Source: Pyxidicoccus sp. MSG2
GTDB taxonomy: Bacteria; Myxococcota; Myxococcia; Myxococcales; Myxococcaceae
Reading direction: 5' to 3'
Length of the DNA stretch: 64,000 nt
Assembly: GCF_026626705.1 (NCBI RefSeq)
Contig: NZ_JAPNKC010000001.1
Location: 2,728,001 to 2,792,000, forward strand
Part shown: one piece after another, positions 16,240 through 25,619 of the stretch
Numbering within the stretch: the stretch's first letter is position 1
Layout of the letters: every line of letters begins with the position of its first letter
Program-made: the position numbers and the translations under genes
Notes under the pieces: generated by a model
Told to the model about the DNA's origin: nothing
Seen by the model: only the letters and a program-made list of their open reading frames with translations
Database searches by the model: none

Positions 16240-18002
16240 TGCTCGGAGAAATCTTCATGCTCGGTGAGCGGCTCGCTGGCCGAAAAGACGCACGTCTCCG
16301 GCGCGGACTGCTCTTCGCCTTCGCCGAAGCGCTCACCATCGCCGCGCCCTACGCCCTGGTCCTCTTCTTCGTTCGCGAAGCGCTCGAGCACCGGCTGACA
16401 ATGCACCTGACATGGTGGCTCACCGGTGGCATCGCGCTCTCAGCGCTGCTGCGCCTCGCGTTCTCGGGAGGGGCGATGTCCAACATCTTCATCGCCGCGC
16501 ACACGCTCATGGGGCAGGCGCGCATCCGCACAGCCGATCACCTGCGACGCTTGCCGATGGGGTTCTTCACGCAGCGAAGGAGCGGTGAGCTGGCAGGCGT
16601 GCTCACCACCGACGTCGCGCTCGTCGAGGACGTGTGGTCGCACACCATCGGCATCTTCACGTCGAGCTTCGCCCTGCCGATGCTGGTCGGCCTCGGCCTC
16701 TGCTTTCTCGATTGGCGCCTGGGGCTCGTCGTCCTCGCCGCTCTACCGGTGGCGCTCCTCGTGATGGCCGCGACCACGCCCATCTTCGTGCGCGAAATCG
16801 AGGCCGTGCTCGAGGCCTCGGCGGACGTGAGCGCTCGCGTGGTCGAATACGTGCAGGGCATCGCCGTGCTTCGCGCGTTCGGCCGGCACGGCGAGGTCTA
16901 CCAGCGCTTCGTGAAGGCCATGGAGCGCCTGCGTGACGCCCTCATCCGCGCCGATGTCCTGCCCTCTCCCCTGCTCGCCGTGTTCGGCTTCGTCGTCGAG
17001 GTGAGCTTCGTCGCGGTGGCGTACGCAGGAAGCGCGCTGGCGCTGCGCGGCTCGATTCAACCCGGGGTGTTGCTCGTCTTCCTCGTCGTGACGGTGGGCG
17101 TCGTGCGACAGGTCGCGGACCTCGGTGTCGCGCTGCTCCTGCTTCGAGCGTCCCAGCGCGCACTCGGTCGCGTCGACCGGCTGCTCGCGGAGAAACCGCT
17201 GGCGGAGTCGTCCGCGAGAGCGGCGCCGCTCCAGACGTTCGACGTGGAGGTCGACTCCGTGTCCTTCGCTTACGAAGACGAGGCCGTGCTCGACGGCGTC
17301 TCGGTGACGTTCCCCGAGCGCTCGCTCACCGCGCTCGTCGGCGCTTCGGGCTCGGGCAAGTCGACGCTGGTCCACCTCGTGGCGCGCCTGTGGGACATCC
17401 CGCGCCCGGGTGCCATCCGCATCGGTGGCGTCGACATTCGCGACATGCCGTTCGAGGAGCTGCACCAGCACATCGCGATGGTGTTCCAGGACGTCGTCCT
17501 CTTCTCCGGGACCATCCTCGAGAACCTCCGTGTCGGGCGGCCCGACGCCTCACTCGAAGAAGTCGAGCGTGCAGCGAAGGCCGCGCGCGCCCACGACTTC
17601 ATCACGGCCCTGCCGAACGGCTACGACACCGTCCTCGGCGAAGGAGGTGGAACCCTCTCGGGCGGCGAGCGCCAGCGTTTGTCCATCGCGCGCGCCATCC
17701 TCAAGGACGCGCCCGTCGTGCTCCTCGACGAGGCAACCGCCTCGGTCGACGCGTCGGCGGAGGCCGAGATACAGCGCGCGGTCGACGAGCTGGTCAGGAA
17801 GAAGACTGTCGTCGTCATCGCGCATCGCCTGCGCACCGTGCGGCGGGCGCACCGCATCGTCGTGCTCGACAAGGGGCGCGTCGCGGAGTCAGGCACGCAC
17901 GAGGAGCTGCTCGCGAAGCGCGGCGTCTACGCAGCGCTCTGGCAGGAGCAGGAGCGCGCCAGGGGCTGGCGGCTCGCGGCGAGCGCAACACGCCGCACGT
18001 GA
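16239..18002 (+). CDS. ABC exporter half-transporter (permease-ATPase fusion), second of a pair
   Basis: The 587-residue product starts at the ATG that overlaps the stop of the previous gene by one base. The frame is open earlier, but that part is a shadow of the upstream gene. Membrane helices occupy about residues 20-310. The ATPase domain has Walker A GASGSGKST at 368-376, signature LSGGERQR, Walker B VVLLDEATAS and the His switch VIAHRLRT. Both ATPase sites of the presumed heterodimer look intact, unlike many heterodimeric exporters in which one site is degenerate. No substrate-specific neighbour is present. Confidence 0.9.
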   Translation: MLGEIFMLGERLAGRKDARLRRGLLFAFAEALTIAAPYALVLFFVREALEHRLTMHLTWWLTGGIALSALLRLAFSGGAMSNIFIAAHTLMGQARIRTADHLRRLPMGFFTQRRSGELAGVLTTDVALVEDVWSHTIGIFTSSFALPMLVGLGLCFLDWRLGLVVLAALPVALLVMAATTPIFVREIEAVLEASADVSARVVEYVQGIAVLRAFGRHGEVYQRFVKAMERLRDALIRADVLPSPLLAVFGFVVEVSFVAVAYAGSALALRGSIQPGVLLVFLVVTVGVVRQVADLGVALLLLRASQRALGRVDRLLAEKPLAESSARAAPLQTFDVEVDSVSFAYEDEAVLDGVSVTFPERSLTALVGASGSGKSTLVHLVARLWDIPRPGAIRIGGVDIRDMPFEELHQHIAMVFQDVVLFSGTILENLRVGRPDASLEEVERAAKAARAHDFITALPNGYDTVLGEGGGTLSGGERQRLSIARAILKDAPVVLLDEATASVDASAEAEIQRAVDELVRKKTVVVIAHRLRTVRRAHRIVVLDKGRVAESGTHEELLAKRGVYAALWQEQERARGWRLAASATRRT

Positions 18003-18103
18003 CTCTTCAGCAGCTTCCTGGAGTGGCGGTCCGCCTCATGGAGAGGAGGTATTTGCCGGCATGGTTTTTTGCATCTTTTCCTCCGCGTCGGATCCTTCAA
18101 TGC

Positions 18104-20386
18104 ATGCTCCCTCTCAGGCACCTTTCCTTTCTGGCCACCGTACCGCTGCTCTTCCTGGCAGCCTGCACCGCTCAGCCCTCCGGCTCCGTCCAGTTCGCAG
18201 CCTCCGTCCAGCAGGCCCTCTCCTCCCAGGATGTCACTCGCGTCAAGGTGACCCTCTCCACACCGGAGATGTCTTCCCGCGTCGTCGAGCTGGCCAGGTC
18301 CAACGGCGCCTGGAACGGACTCATCGGCGACATCCCCGCTGGCTCCGACCACTCCTTCCTCGCCGAGGCCTCCGACGCCTCTGGCACCATGCGTTTCCAG
18401 GGTCAGGCCTCCGGCGTCACCATCACCGCCAACCAGACCACCACCGTGGCCATCACCCTTCAAGAGATTGAACCGCCTCTTCCCTACGGCAATGAGGCCC
18501 CCCTCATTGACTCCGTCGTCGCCTCCACCACCACGGTCCAGGCTGGCGGCTCGCTCTCGCTGAGCGCGACGGCGCATGATCCCAACACCGAAGACACCCT
18601 CACCTTTGCGTGGACGGCCTCCAGCGGCACCTTCTCCGCCCCCACGGCCGCTACCTCCTCGTGGACGGCGCCATCCTCCACGGGCATCCATACCCTCGTC
18701 TTCACCGTGACGGACTCTCAGGGCGCTGCCTCCTCCGTCTCCCTCGCCGTCAACGTCGTCTCCAGCACCTCCACCGGCAACGCGGTCCTCAACGTCTCCT
18801 TCAACCTCTGGCCCGTGGTCTCCAAGGTCTCGGCCTCGCTCAACCGGCTCGACGCGGGGCAGTCCACCGCCGTCTCCGCCAATGCCTCGGATGCGGATGG
18901 CGATGCCCTCTCCTACCAGTGGGCCGCGACCTGCCCCGGGACCTGGACGGATGCGACCTCCAGCACCGCTTCCTTCATCCCTTCCTCCGTTCCGGCCAGC
19001 GCGTGTAACAACTGCCGGCTCACCGTCACGGTACAAGACGGCCGGGGTGGGCAGACCACGGGCTCGCTCAACCTCTGCGTTGCCGCCTCATCCACCGAGC
19101 GCTTCGCCCCTCTCTTCACCACCTTCTACCAGTCCGCCACCTCCACCTCTCCGGGCCAGACGGTGACCTTTGACGTCACCGCCATGGACCCGCAGGCCAG
19201 CTCCATGACGTTTGCCTGGACTGCCAATACGGGCTCGCTGGCCGCGGCGCAGAGCACCGCCAGCACCAGCCATGTCGTGTGGACGGCCCCCTCCTGCACG
19301 GTGACGGGCCCTCCCCCCTCCATCACCGCTGTCGTCACCAATGCCTACGGCCTCTCAGCCTCCAGGTCTTTCTCCCTCTCCGGCCTGCTGACGTGCGTGG
19401 CCGGCTGGTCCTCCGCGGGCTCCATGGCCGCGGGCCGCTACGCCCATACGGCCACCCTGCTCTCCTCCGGCAAGCTGCTCGTCACCGGGGGCGTGGTGAA
19501 TGGCGGCGCCCTGGACTCCGCGGAGGTGTACGACCCGGCCACCGACTCCTGGTCCTCCGCGGGCGTCATGGTTGCGGCCCGCTACCAGCACACCGCCACC
19601 CTGCTCCCCTCTGGCAAGGTGCTCGTCACGGGGGGCTACGGCAAGAGCGGCGTCCTGAACTCCGCGGAGGTGTACGACCCGGCCACCCACTCCTGGTCCT
19701 CCACAGGCTTCATGGCCACGGCCCGCTACCAGCACACCGCCACCCTGCTCCCCTCCGGCAAGGTGCTCGTCGCTGGGGGCGTGTTGAATGGCAGCGCACT
19801 GCCCTCCGCGGAGGTGTACGACCCGGCCACCAACACCTGGTCCTCCACAGGCTCCCTGGCCACGGCCCGCTACCAGCACACCACCACCCTGCTCCCCGCC
19901 GGCAAGGTGCTCGTCACGGGGGGCTTCAATGGCAGCGCCCTGCCCTCCGCGGAGGTGTACGACCCGGCCACCCACTCCTGGTCTTCCACAGACTCCCTGG
20001 CCATGGCCCGCTACCAACACACCGCCACCCTGCTCCCCTCCGGCAAGGTGCTTGTCGCCGGGGGCGCCACTGGATACTCCCCCTCCGCGGAGGTGTACGA
20101 CCCGGCCACCCACTCCTGGTCCTCCGCCGGTACCATGATTACGGGCCGCGGCCTCCACACCGCCACCCTGCTCTCCTCTGGCAAGGTGCTCGTCACGGGT
20201 GGCTACAATGGCTTCCTGGCCTCCGCGGAGCTGTATGACCCGGCCACCCACTCCTGGTCCTCCGCGGGCACCATGTCCACGGCCCGCAACCAACACACCG
20301 CCACCCTGCTTTCCTCAGGCAAGGTGCTCGTCGCCGGGGGCTGGAATGGCGGCAGTCTCTCTCCCACGGAGACCTACGCACCTTGA
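18104..20386 (+). CDS. Kelch-repeat lipoprotein with Ig/PKD-like domains
   Basis: The 760-residue protein starts with a lipoprotein signal; the lipobox LAAC puts the cysteine at about residue 19. The N-terminal 400 residues contain strand-rich modules with alternating Ser/Thr and PKD- or Ig-like patterns (for example TFAWTASSGTFSAPTAATSS). The C-terminal part has seven Kelch motifs of 45-48 residues, each with RYQHTATLLPSGKVLVTGG and YDPATHSWSS-type cores, which would close one beta propeller. In myxobacteria such proteins sit on the cell surface, but their ligands are unknown. The start at 18104 is chosen from the signal peptide; its ribosome site is weak. Confidence 0.82.
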   Translation: MLPLRHLSFLATVPLLFLAACTAQPSGSVQFAASVQQALSSQDVTRVKVTLSTPEMSSRVVELARSNGAWNGLIGDIPAGSDHSFLAEASDASGTMRFQGQASGVTITANQTTTVAITLQEIEPPLPYGNEAPLIDSVVASTTTVQAGGSLSLSATAHDPNTEDTLTFAWTASSGTFSAPTAATSSWTAPSSTGIHTLVFTVTDSQGAASSVSLAVNVVSSTSTGNAVLNVSFNLWPVVSKVSASLNRLDAGQSTAVSANASDADGDALSYQWAATCPGTWTDATSSTASFIPSSVPASACNNCRLTVTVQDGRGGQTTGSLNLCVAASSTERFAPLFTTFYQSATSTSPGQTVTFDVTAMDPQASSMTFAWTANTGSLAAAQSTASTSHVVWTAPSCTVTGPPPSITAVVTNAYGLSASRSFSLSGLLTCVAGWSSAGSMAAGRYAHTATLLSSGKLLVTGGVVNGGALDSAEVYDPATDSWSSAGVMVAARYQHTATLLPSGKVLVTGGYGKSGVLNSAEVYDPATHSWSSTGFMATARYQHTATLLPSGKVLVAGGVLNGSALPSAEVYDPATNTWSSTGSLATARYQHTTTLLPAGKVLVTGGFNGSALPSAEVYDPATHSWSSTDSLAMARYQHTATLLPSGKVLVAGGATGYSPSAEVYDPATHSWSSAGTMITGRGLHTATLLSSGKVLVTGGYNGFLASAELYDPATHSWSSAGTMSTARNQHTATLLSSGKVLVAGGWNGGSLSPTETYAP
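19421..20383 (+). repeat. Seven near-identical tandem Kelch-coding repeats
   Basis: Units of roughly 135-144 bp repeat seven times. The DNA itself, not only the protein, is highly conserved: blocks such as CACACCGCCACCCTGCT and GAGGTGTACGACCCGGCC recur almost unchanged. The low divergence points to recent duplication or ongoing gene conversion within the gene. Such tracts also favour copy-number change by recombination. Confidence 0.85.
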
Positions 20387-20439
20387 GCGCGTGCCCGCCC
20401 GGAATCCGGTCGCTGCGTCAAAACGAGCGTCATGTTCTT

Positions 20440-20904
20440 CTACTTCGTCTCCAGGGCGGAGGAAGCGGCGATCGACTTGAGCACGTTCCAGAATCCAAAG
20501 AACGACGGTCCCACTTCCAACTCGACCTCGAGCGCCTCGCCCGTGTGACGAACCAGCGTCAGGCGACTCATGGCCAGTTTGCCGGTCGGCCCCATCGCCA
20601 GCATCCGATTGACATAGGCGATGTCCGCTGTCGCGTCCTTGAGCTCGCCCCAGGGAAGGGTCACGACCTCCTGCCCCTGGCGGATGACCACCCGCTCAGT
20701 CGTTAGAAGGACCCACTCCGTCGGCTCGCGAAAGCAGGCGATGACCGGAAGCTCGTCGGAGCGGACCATGACCTGCTCCATCAGCCGTATCTGGACGTCA
20801 GCGGGGAGCTCGGCGAACGGGCGTGTATACGCACCCCGGTCGCCCGTCCGTTCGAAGATTCGAAGCAGCCTCTGGAGCTTCGACTCAGCGCTCAGCTTCT
20901 TCAT
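20440..20904 (-). CDS. Hypothetical cytoplasmic protein with a possible PH-like fold
   Basis: The 154-residue frame from the ATG at 20904 starts MKKLSAESKLQRLL; a longer frame upstream is low-complexity and not credible. After about 60 helical residues, alternating strands (EWVLLTTERVVIRQGQEV, then VTLPWGELKDA) resemble bacterial PH-like domains that sit on membranes or scaffold stress proteins. No signal peptide or membrane helix is present. I am not sure of the family. It is divergent from a lipoprotein gene across 305 bases and convergent with the Kelch gene. Confidence 0.6.
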   Translation of the reverse strand: MKKLSAESKLQRLLRIFERTGDRGAYTRPFAELPADVQIRLMEQVMVRSDELPVIACFREPTEWVLLTTERVVIRQGQEVVTLPWGELKDATADIAYVNRMLAMGPTGKLAMSRLTLVRHTGEALEVELEVGPSFFGFWNVLKSIAASSALETK

Positions 20905-21209
20905 GGCGTCAGGTCCTTGAACCTCAATCCGGTGCGACACGGGCCACTTCGGCCGACCATGGTGCACTGGAGCAACTGAAGCAACCCGGTTGTCAGGCCC
21001 GGCTCTCTTACGGAACGCGGCGCCTGTGGGGCACGTGGGCCACACGATGTGGGGTTGGCCCCCCGTGAATCCAGGGCGCATGGGGCCATGCCCAGGTGAG
21101 CCCATGCAAGTGCCCCATGGCATGTCACTTGCGACTGAGGACCTCCCCGGCGCGGGCGTGCCTTCCGCACGTCGTGCGGCCTTTCAGCATTCCCGTCGAG
21201 GAGTGGAGC
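20905..21209. other. Divergent intergenic region with inverted repeats
   Basis: No gene is visible in these 305 bases. CATGGGGC (21079-21086) and GCCCCATG (21112-21119) form an inverted repeat separated by 25 bases, and nearby tracts (GGGGCACGTGGGCC, GGGCCATGCCC) are also partly self-complementary. This could be a regulatory region for the two divergent genes or just GC-rich chance symmetry. Confidence 0.3.
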
Positions 21210-22700
21210 ATGACCGCAGTCAGTCTGGGCCGACGTTCGTCATCTTTGATTCTCATCCTGGCGCTCTCAGTCTCGGGAGTGCTCGCTGGCTGCAGCTCGT
21301 CGTCGGAGGACCCGTCCCAGGAGGAGCCGTCACCGGACGGTGGGAATCCGCCACCCGACGCGGGGAGCCCTCCACCCGACGCAGGGAGCCCTCCACCCGA
21401 CGCGGGGAATCCGCCACCACCGCCTCCTTCGTTCACCTGGGGCAACGGCACGGACACCGGCAAGCTCGAGGGCAACGTGTGGACCCCCGGGCGTGACGCG
21501 ACGGGGCTCGTGAACGCGGCGTCGTGGGCGCTCGTCCCCAAAGGGCGGTGGATCCAGGTCGCTGGAACGCCGCTCACCTCGCTCGACGCGGAGGTCAAGG
21601 CGGCGCTTCCCGGCTTCAGGGATCTCGGCTCCGGGGGAATCGCCGCGGTCATCAACGCCTACTCCGGCGTGGCGGTCGACGCGCCTCGCGCCCGGTGGTG
21701 GGCCTTCGGCGGCGGGCACGCCGACAGCTCCAACAACGGCATCTACCGCTTCGACATGGCGAAGATGCGCTGGAGCATCGAGCAGCTCCCAGACAACCCG
21801 GCGAACTGGACGAACGTCGTCTACGGGAACACGTACAGCCACTACCCGCCCGCGGCGGAGTACTCCAAGGCCCACCCGGACAGCGACGTCTATAGTGATG
21901 AGTTCTTCGACCCGAGCCGGCCCGCCGCTTCGACTGGCCACCCCGTGGCCCGCCACACGTACAACGGGCTCGTCTACAACCCGGACCTCCAGGAGGTCGC
22001 CTTGGGCGTCCGGCGGATGTGGCGCTACAGCCTGACCACCCACACCTGGAAGCGCCACAACCCCTTCAACACCCCGGGTGCCACCTACGACGGAGCGACT
22101 GGCTACGGCGGCGCGGCCGGCTGGACGTTCTGGGACGAGGTGAAGCACCGGTACCTCTTCGGCCCCACGGAGAACTACAACTATTCGAAGTGGTGGTCCT
22201 TCGACACCGACGACCAGTCCTGGAACTGGGAGGTCATCACTCCTCCCGCATGGCAGTTCGCCCAGATGGTCAGGGTGGGTCGCAAGCTGGTGAGCTTCCC
22301 CGCCCCGGAGGCGAAACACGACACCTTTCCTCCGCGGTTGGTCACGTACGACATGGACACGGGGGAGTGGGGCTTCCTGTACCTGAAGAGCGACCTCGAA
22401 GTCTCTCGCTGCTACTACAGCGATGACTTCGAGGGACAGATCTTCGCCTACGTGCCACCACTCAACCGCTACATCGCCGCGTTCCGGTATGACCGCGACG
22501 GGGATGGGAGCTTCGAGTACCGGACCTTCGAGGTCGACCCGGTGGCCCTCACGCTCCGCGAGGCGCCGGAGTACGAGGCGGGCGCCTTCGACGGGTGGCA
22601 CGGGCTCGTCAAGAACCGCTTCTTCTACCTGGCGACGCACGACGCCCTCGTCTACGTGCGCAAGGGAGAGGAGAACCTGCGCGTCTTCCGGCTCCCCTGA
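21210..22700 (+). CDS. Lipoprotein with Pro/Asp repeat linker and beta-propeller-like domain
   Basis: The 496-residue product has a lipoprotein signal ending in the lipobox LAGC, then Ser/Glu, then a tandem linker built from SPPPDAG units encoded by 21-bp DNA repeats near 21350-21415. The remaining 430 residues are strand-rich with Kelch-like patterns (WWAFGGGHADSSNNGIYRFD, AFRYDRDGDGSFEYRTFE). They probably form a surface-exposed propeller held off the membrane by the linker. GAGGAG before the ATG at 21210 supports the start. Function is unknown. Confidence 0.78.
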   Translation: MTAVSLGRRSSSLILILALSVSGVLAGCSSSSEDPSQEEPSPDGGNPPPDAGSPPPDAGSPPPDAGNPPPPPPSFTWGNGTDTGKLEGNVWTPGRDATGLVNAASWALVPKGRWIQVAGTPLTSLDAEVKAALPGFRDLGSGGIAAVINAYSGVAVDAPRARWWAFGGGHADSSNNGIYRFDMAKMRWSIEQLPDNPANWTNVVYGNTYSHYPPAAEYSKAHPDSDVYSDEFFDPSRPAASTGHPVARHTYNGLVYNPDLQEVALGVRRMWRYSLTTHTWKRHNPFNTPGATYDGATGYGGAAGWTFWDEVKHRYLFGPTENYNYSKWWSFDTDDQSWNWEVITPPAWQFAQMVRVGRKLVSFPAPEAKHDTFPPRLVTYDMDTGEWGFLYLKSDLEVSRCYYSDDFEGQIFAYVPPLNRYIAAFRYDRDGDGSFEYRTFEVDPVALTLREAPEYEAGAFDGWHGLVKNRFFYLATHDALVYVRKGEENLRVFRLP

Positions 22701-22739
22701 GCCCGCACCGGCCGGTTCCATGAGACGGGCCTCAAGGCC

Positions 22740-22774
22740 GAGGCCGTCCCGGGGACTCAGCCCGGGGCGGCCTC
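22740..22774. terminator. 14-bp stem-loop between convergent genes
   Basis: GAGGCCGTCCCGGG (22740-22753) pairs with CCCGGGGCGGCCTC (22761-22774) over 14 positions with a single wobble, around a 7-base loop. It lies between the stop of the lipoprotein gene and the stop of the facing hydrolase gene, so it can serve both strands. A U tract is missing. Confidence 0.65.
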
Positions 22775-22786
22775 CTGCGCCGCCTC

Positions 22787-24565
22787 TCACTTCGCGGTGA
22801 CAGCGCCGAGGATGAACTGGGGCAGGAGCTCCTCCCGGAACTTCCTCCAGATGGCCACGTGGTTGTAGTTGCCCGCGGTGAACATCACGACGAGGTCGAG
22901 CTCGGGGACGACCATCACCAACTGTCCCCCGTTTCCGCTGGCCTCGTATTCCGAGTACACGCGGTCACCGACGCGGAGCTCATGGCGCCACCACGTGTAG
23001 CCATACGTCCGTCCGTCTCCCATCGTCGCGTGGTTGGCCGTGGAGCGCTCGACCCAGCGCTGGCTCACCACGCGCCGGCCATTCCACATCCCCCCGGAGA
23101 GGTAGAGCTGCCCGAGCTTGAGCGCGTCGCGCGGGCGCATGTAGATGCCGCCGCCCAGGTACTGCTCGCCCGTGGGCATCAGGTCGAGGTGGTAGCCGCG
23201 CATCTGGAGCGGCGTGGCGAGATTCTTCTCGAAGAACTCCGGAATCCACATGCGCGTGACATTGCGCAGGACACCGCCCAGCAGGTTGATGTTCGCCGAG
23301 CAGTACACGGCCTTCTCGCCGGGCCCGCGCACCATCGGAAGGTCCAGCGTGTACCTGTACCAGTCCGGCACGTCGTCCTCGAGCCGGTCCTCGTTTCCAG
23401 GTGAGGCCGGGTCATCGTCGTCGCAGGCCAGCCCTGTCGACATGGTCATCAGGTGCGCGACGGTGAGCTTGCGCTTGCGTGCGTCCAGGTTCGCAAGCCG
23501 CCCCTTGTACTCGGGGAACAGCGAGAGGACCGGCGTATCCACGGTGAAGGGTGCGCCCTGGTCCAGGGCGATTCCAATCATCACGGAGGCGTAGGACTTC
23601 GCCGCGGAGCGCAGGTCATGGGGGCGCTCCTTGTCGAAGCCCTGGAAATACTCCTCGACCACCAGCTTCCCGTGGCGTGCGACGAGCAACCCCTGGATGG
23701 CGGGCGCGGACTCCGGGCCGGGTTCCTGGTCGAGGATGCGCTGCACGAGCTGGCGGATGGGCTGGACGTCCATGCCGACCTCGGACAGGGAGGCCGTCGC
23801 CCAGCCGTCTTCCTCCGCGATGGGCCGCTGGTAGACGTAGGGGCCCGGCGCGAGCGTACGGGCATGGAGGCCCACGGCCTGGGTCCGCTCCCTGCGGGTG
23901 AAGTCGAACGTCGTATCCATGGACGGCAGGCGCAGTGACAGCCGCCCGGCTTGCGCGTCGAACGTGCCGTCGAGCTGCACATTGCCAGACGCAGCCGTGA
24001 GACGGACGGCGCCACCCTGGAGGCCGACCCGGAACATCATCCGGTTGCCGAAGTTCCGCTCCGGGTTGCGGATGAACGCACTCACGGAGCCGTCCGGCTG
24101 CTTCCGGACCACCAGGTACAGCGAGAACCGGTCCTCCAGGGGCGCCACTTCTCCACGCCAGACCTCCGCGTGGAGCGCGCGCAGCTCCACCGGCGTGGCG
24201 AACTTCATGCCGCTCATCAGCACGCGCGGCTGAATCCAATGACCGGTGATGCGCCGGCCGTCCTCCGCCAGCGTCCCCCGGAGCTCGCCCTGTCCTCCAG
24301 GGAAGACGACGGAGACCTTCCTGCCGTCCACCCGGGCCGGGACGTCGAATCCCGCGATGCGTGCGCGCCAGGTGCCCTCGCTTCGCACCAGCGTCAATTC
24401 CCCTCGGACCTGTGGCCCGAGCACGCGCTCGCTGCCCCAGATTCCCACCAACTGCTCCGCGGGCTCCGGCGGCCCGGGGGTCGCGCCGACAAGCCAGGGA
24501 ACCAGCCCCAGGAAGAACCAGACGCCCCTTCGGTTTCCAGCAATCCGGTTGCGTTTGTTTCCCAT
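22787..24565 (-). CDS. Exported serine hydrolase, class C beta-lactamase family
   Basis: The start is the ATG at 24565 (MGNKRNRIAGNRRGVWFFLG), giving 592 residues with an export signal; the frame is open upstream but without a plausible start. An N-terminal beta-rich domain (about 35-230) precedes the beta-lactamase/esterase domain. The catalytic SxxK motif is SAAK with Ser320 and Lys323. The second-motif tyrosine lies in VYCSANI and the last box contains NGGQLVMVVP, resembling esterases or 6-aminohexanoate oligomer hydrolases more than true beta-lactamases. The extra N-terminal domain is unusual for the family. The substrate is unknown. Confidence 0.82.
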   Translation of the reverse strand: MGNKRNRIAGNRRGVWFFLGLVPWLVGATPGPPEPAEQLVGIWGSERVLGPQVRGELTLVRSEGTWRARIAGFDVPARVDGRKVSVVFPGGQGELRGTLAEDGRRITGHWIQPRVLMSGMKFATPVELRALHAEVWRGEVAPLEDRFSLYLVVRKQPDGSVSAFIRNPERNFGNRMMFRVGLQGGAVRLTAASGNVQLDGTFDAQAGRLSLRLPSMDTTFDFTRRERTQAVGLHARTLAPGPYVYQRPIAEEDGWATASLSEVGMDVQPIRQLVQRILDQEPGPESAPAIQGLLVARHGKLVVEEYFQGFDKERPHDLRSAAKSYASVMIGIALDQGAPFTVDTPVLSLFPEYKGRLANLDARKRKLTVAHLMTMSTGLACDDDDPASPGNEDRLEDDVPDWYRYTLDLPMVRGPGEKAVYCSANINLLGGVLRNVTRMWIPEFFEKNLATPLQMRGYHLDLMPTGEQYLGGGIYMRPRDALKLGQLYLSGGMWNGRRVVSQRWVERSTANHATMGDGRTYGYTWWRHELRVGDRVYSEYEASGNGGQLVMVVPELDLVVMFTAGNYNHVAIWRKFREELLPQFILGAVTAK

Positions 24566-24647
24566 GGTCGGCGGGAGGCTACTCCACGGCCCCGCGAGAT
24601 GACTTCGACTTCTCGATGACGCGTGGGAGGGGTGGCAGACTGGAGGC

Positions 24648-25580
24648 ATGTTCGACTGGCTCCGCAAGAAGCTTCGTGGCACGCCCTCCCCGCGCACGCC
24701 TGAGCCTGCAGACACCACGAAGTCCGCGGCGCCTGTCCCGAAGGCAGCGCCGCCAGAAGCCATCCCGTGGGGGTGCTGGGTCTGGATGCAGCTGCCGTGG
24801 GAATTCCAGGAGCGCTTCCTCGGGTACGTGTACGTCGACCCCGACGCGGGCCTGTCCGCCAAGGGAGACCGTGAGAGCGTGGCGGAGCTCGCGGAGCGCC
24901 CGGGCGTCACCGTGCGCCTCCCCATGGGGTTCCCGCTCCGGCCCCTCACGGCGGAGGAGGTCTCCGCGCGCGGGCTGCCGGCCACGCCCGCCTGGCTCGT
25001 CCACTTCGGGCCCCAGCCAGACCCTGCGTCACCCTGGCGGCAGGACCCGCACCTCCAGGGGCGCTTCCACGAGAGCCACCCGAATGACCTGGAGGTGCTG
25101 GTGCATGATGGAGAGCCGCGACGGACAGGCCGAATGCCCGAGCTGTGCTGGGTCCGCGTCCTGCGCGCGGAGCGGGGCCCCTTGCGGCGGGTGCTCAACC
25201 GCCCCGGGCAGACGCAGCTCTCCCAGGAGGAGCTCCAACGCCGGTACTCCGGCGACACGTGGGTCTACGTCGCCCGGCTCCTCAATGCGCCCCATGGGCT
25301 CCAGGACCTCCACCAGGGTGAGGAGCTCCGCTTCGTGAGCGGCGCCGCCCTGTATCACCCGCTCCACGTCACCCCTCAGTACCTCCAGGAGCGCGAGAGC
25401 TGGAACATCACCCCGTGCGACAAGTGCGGCTGGAGCGAGACCTTCGACCCGCCTGGCGTCATGGCGAGATTCCGCTTCCCGGACATGCCCCCGGACGCGG
25501 AGCTGGACGCCTTCACCGCCTTCTGTCCCATGTGCGGCGGAATCCAGCTCCTCTCCCGCGTGGGCACTGCCGACGCCTGA
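24648..25580 (+). CDS. Hypothetical protein with C-terminal zinc-ribbon-like cysteines
   Basis: This 310-residue cytoplasmic protein is not one I recognise. The N-terminus is basic (MFDWLRKKLRG) with a Pro/Ala linker to about residue 40. Residues 40-250 are well ordered, with many tryptophans. Near the C-terminus a CDKC motif and a later CPMC motif form two CxxC pairs about 45 residues apart, as in zinc ribbons. It is divergent from the serine hydrolase across 82 bases. The zinc site is an inference from cysteine spacing. Confidence 0.7.
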   Translation: MFDWLRKKLRGTPSPRTPEPADTTKSAAPVPKAAPPEAIPWGCWVWMQLPWEFQERFLGYVYVDPDAGLSAKGDRESVAELAERPGVTVRLPMGFPLRPLTAEEVSARGLPATPAWLVHFGPQPDPASPWRQDPHLQGRFHESHPNDLEVLVHDGEPRRTGRMPELCWVRVLRAERGPLRRVLNRPGQTQLSQEELQRRYSGDTWVYVARLLNAPHGLQDLHQGEELRFVSGAALYHPLHVTPQYLQERESWNITPCDKCGWSETFDPPGVMARFRFPDMPPDAELDAFTAFCPMCGGIQLLSRVGTADA

Positions 25581-25619
25581 CGCACGCGCGGGCGTGTTCC
25601 CGGGGGCTCAGCCTGCGGC

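Noticed and set aside
14434-18002. A siderophore biosynthesis cluster around the ABC pair
   Set aside because: No synthetase, receptor or iron-regulated neighbour is visible; only the transporter type resembles IrtAB or YbtPQ.
19421-20383. The regular DNA repeats looked at first like a CRISPR or satellite array
   Set aside because: Units are about 140 bp, in frame and encode Kelch motifs with no short unique spacers.
21340-21420. Short 21-bp tandem repeats near the lipoprotein start
   Set aside because: They are in frame and encode a Pro/Asp linker (SPPPDAG units), so they are not a separate element.
24566-25258. A 230-codon N-terminal extension of the serine hydrolase
   Set aside because: It runs antisense through the hypothetical gene at 24.6-25.6 kb and would bury the export signal in the middle of the protein.
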